A program made the position numbers and the translations under genes. This document shows positions 62,726-64,000 of a DNA stretch of 64,000 nucleotides, one piece after another; within the stretch, counting starts at the first letter, position 1, and the number at the start of each line of letters is the position of its first letter. This DNA comes from Pelagihabitans sp963760375 (GTDB lineage Bacteria; Bacteroidota; Bacteroidia; Flavobacteriales; Flavobacteriaceae). The stretch spans positions 868,001 through 932,000 of the forward strand of contig CAVXCS010000007.1 of assembly GCA_963760375.1 (NCBI GenBank), read 5' to 3'. The notes below the pieces were generated by a model. That model saw nothing but the letters and a program-made list of their open reading frames with translations, was not told where the DNA came from and did no database searches.

Positions 62726-64000
62726 TTGTTCGCTATTTTAAGTTGAAATTCCTTTCGCCAGCTAAAGAGTACCGGTACCAGGAAATAGGACGTGACATCA
62801 ATGATCATTCCGCCAAAAATCGGAATCGCCATGGGAATCATAATATCACTTCCCTTGCCAGTGGATGTGAGTATGGGCAACAGGGCAAGAATTGTAGTTA
62901 CCGTGGTCATCAAACAGGGCCTGATGCGCTTTGAGGCGGCTTCCAGGGTTGCAGAACGGATTCCATTTCTGTCAGTTGGCGCTTCCCTGTCAAAAGTTTG
63001 TGTTAGATAGGTGGCCATCACCACCCCATCGTCGGTTGCAATGCCGAACAGCGCGATGAACCCTACCCATACCGCAACACTGAGGTTGATGGTTTTCATG
63101 TTGAAAAGCGCTCGCAGATTTTCACCGAAAAGGCTAAAATTGAAGAACCAGTCCTGCCCATAGAGCCATATCATGATAAAACCGCCCGCAAAGGCGACGG
63201 CGATACCCGTAAATACCATGAACGAAGTGGTAACGGAACGGAACTGAAAGTAGAGTATTAAAAAGATGATCATCAATGCCAGCGGCACCACCAAAGAGAG
63301 GGTTTTTTCCGCTCGTAATTGATTTTCATAGGTGCCCGTAAATCGATAACTCACGCCATTGGGCACTATTAGTTGGCCCTGGTCAATTTTTTGTTGGATA
63401 AGGGCCTGGGCGTTCTCCACCACATTCACTTCGGCAAAACCATCCAACTTATCGAACAGCACATAGCCGACCAAAAATGTATCCTCGCTTTTGATGACTT
63501 GTGGCCCTTTTTCATAACGGATGTTGACCAGTTCGCTCAAAGGAATCGGACTGCCCTTGGCGACAGGAACGTAAATTTTCTTGATGTCCGCGGGATTTTC
63601 ACGGAGTTCCCTGGGATATCGCACACGAACCCCATAACGTTCCCTGCCCTCAACGGTCTGGGTCAAGGTCATTCCCCCTATGGCGACCTCCAACACGCGT
63701 TGAACATCCTCGACGCGTATCCCGTATCTTGCCAAGGCCTCCCTGTCGATATCGATCAGCAGATAGGGTTTGCCAACGATACGATCTGCAAAAACGGCCT
63801 CGTCCTTAACGCCCTCCACTTCTTTGAGAATGTTTTCCAGTTGAATGCCGAAGGCTTCTATCTGTCGTAAATCCTGACCCTTGACCTTAATGCCCATGGG
63901 CGCGCGCATTCCGGTCTGCAACATTACCAGGCGTGTTTCAATAGGCTGCAATTTGGGCGCAGTGGTAACACCAGGTAATCTTGTGACCCTAACGATTTCG
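62722..64000 (-). CDS. CusA/CzcA-like heavy-metal RND pump (C-terminal part, runs off window)
   Basis: The frame is open to base 64000, so only about 425 C-terminal residues are present; a full pump has 1,000 or more. The TTG at 63951 is not the start. RLVMLQTGMRAPMGIKVKGQ lies in the porter domain. Membrane helices include LVVPLALMIIFLILYFQF, GFIALFGIATDDGVVMATYL and LMTTVTTILALLPILTSTGK. The metal-transport context (CopA, CusB with Cys-rich domain) favours Cu(I)/Ag(I). First gene of the visible part of the operon. Confidence 0.92.
   Translation of the reverse strand, partial: EIVRVTRLPGVTTAPKLQPIETRLVMLQTGMRAPMGIKVKGQDLRQIEAFGIQLENILKEVEGVKDEAVFADRIVGKPYLLIDIDREALARYGIRVEDVQRVLEVAIGGMTLTQTVEGRERYGVRVRYPRELRENPADIKKIYVPVAKGSPIPLSELVNIRYEKGPQVIKSEDTFLVGYVLFDKLDGFAEVNVVENAQALIQQKIDQGQLIVPNGVSYRFTGTYENQLRAEKTLSLVVPLALMIIFLILYFQFRSVTTSFMVFTGIAVAFAGGFIMIWLYGQDWFFNFSLFGENLRALFNMKTINLSVAVWVGFIALFGIATDDGVVMATYLTQTFDREAPTDRNGIRSATLEAASKRIRPCLMTTVTTILALLPILTSTGKGSDIMIPMAIPIFGGMIIDVTSYFLVPVLFSWRKEFQLKIANK

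Overview
The window looks like the chromosome of a Bacteroidota bacterium, most likely a marine-type member of the Flavobacteriaceae. Pointers are the gene families (DUF1080, DUF4230, GH109, DUF4407, M56/BlaI pair, TPR histidine kinase), an exact Bacteroidota -7 box (TAnnTTTG) upstream of the tRNA, several TTG starts, and no Shine-Dalgarno pattern. The genus cannot be fixed from the sequence.

Layout. 1-8.3 kb: sugar and sugar-acid metabolism, with a Gfo/Idh - SDR - ROK kinase operon behind an 18-bp operator palindrome, a PAS + metallo-beta-lactamase pair, a DUF1080 protein, a GguC/AraD1-like FAH protein, and an FMN alpha-hydroxyacid oxidase behind a perfect 32-bp palindrome. 8.3-12.2 kb: a frameshifted exported protein divergent from a TPR histidine kinase/NarL regulator pair. 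12.2-19 kb: an apparent GalNAc route (GH109 glycosidase, NahK-like kinase, nucleotidyltransferase), a universal stress protein, a PIG-L deacetylase and a Tat-exported Gfo/Idh protein. 19.4-20 kb: gene-free DNA with a candidate small RNA. 20-28.5 kb: c-type cytochrome, homogentisate dioxygenase and the complete hutHIUG operon for histidine degradation, hutI carrying a one-base frameshift. 28.5-37 kb: housekeeping genes (ruvC, hemW, cyclase, DUF4230, GNAT, YjbR, DinB, MutS-like), interrupted between ruvC and hemW by a four-helix-bundle gene between GCAGT-type repeats. 37-42.4 kb: DUF4407, M56/BlaI and an M20 dipeptidase. 42.4-44.9 kb: tRNA-Leu followed by a 104/105-bp tandem repeat, an AT-rich islet with two lipoprotein genes, and a second copy of the repeat. 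45-51.9 kb: the ATP-grasp / alpha-E / transglutaminase operon, glutaminase, a zinc metallopeptidase and a small outer-membrane-like protein. 52-57.5 kb: two tandem iorAB-type molybdenum hydroxylases. 57.5-64 kb: a copper-type efflux operon (RND pump, TolC, P-type ATPase, adaptor), the pump gene running off the end.

Most of the window is ordinary chromosome. The least explained items are the four-helix-bundle cassette, the tRNA-linked repeat and the islet between its copies, the candidate small RNA, the tandem Tat-lipoprotein-like molybdenum hydroxylases, and an M56 protein with an ExbD-like domain between two internal repeats. No CRISPR array, transposase, integrase or rRNA was seen. Both frameshifts (8.5 kb and 25.1 kb) lie in short homopolymers, so assembly error must be considered first.
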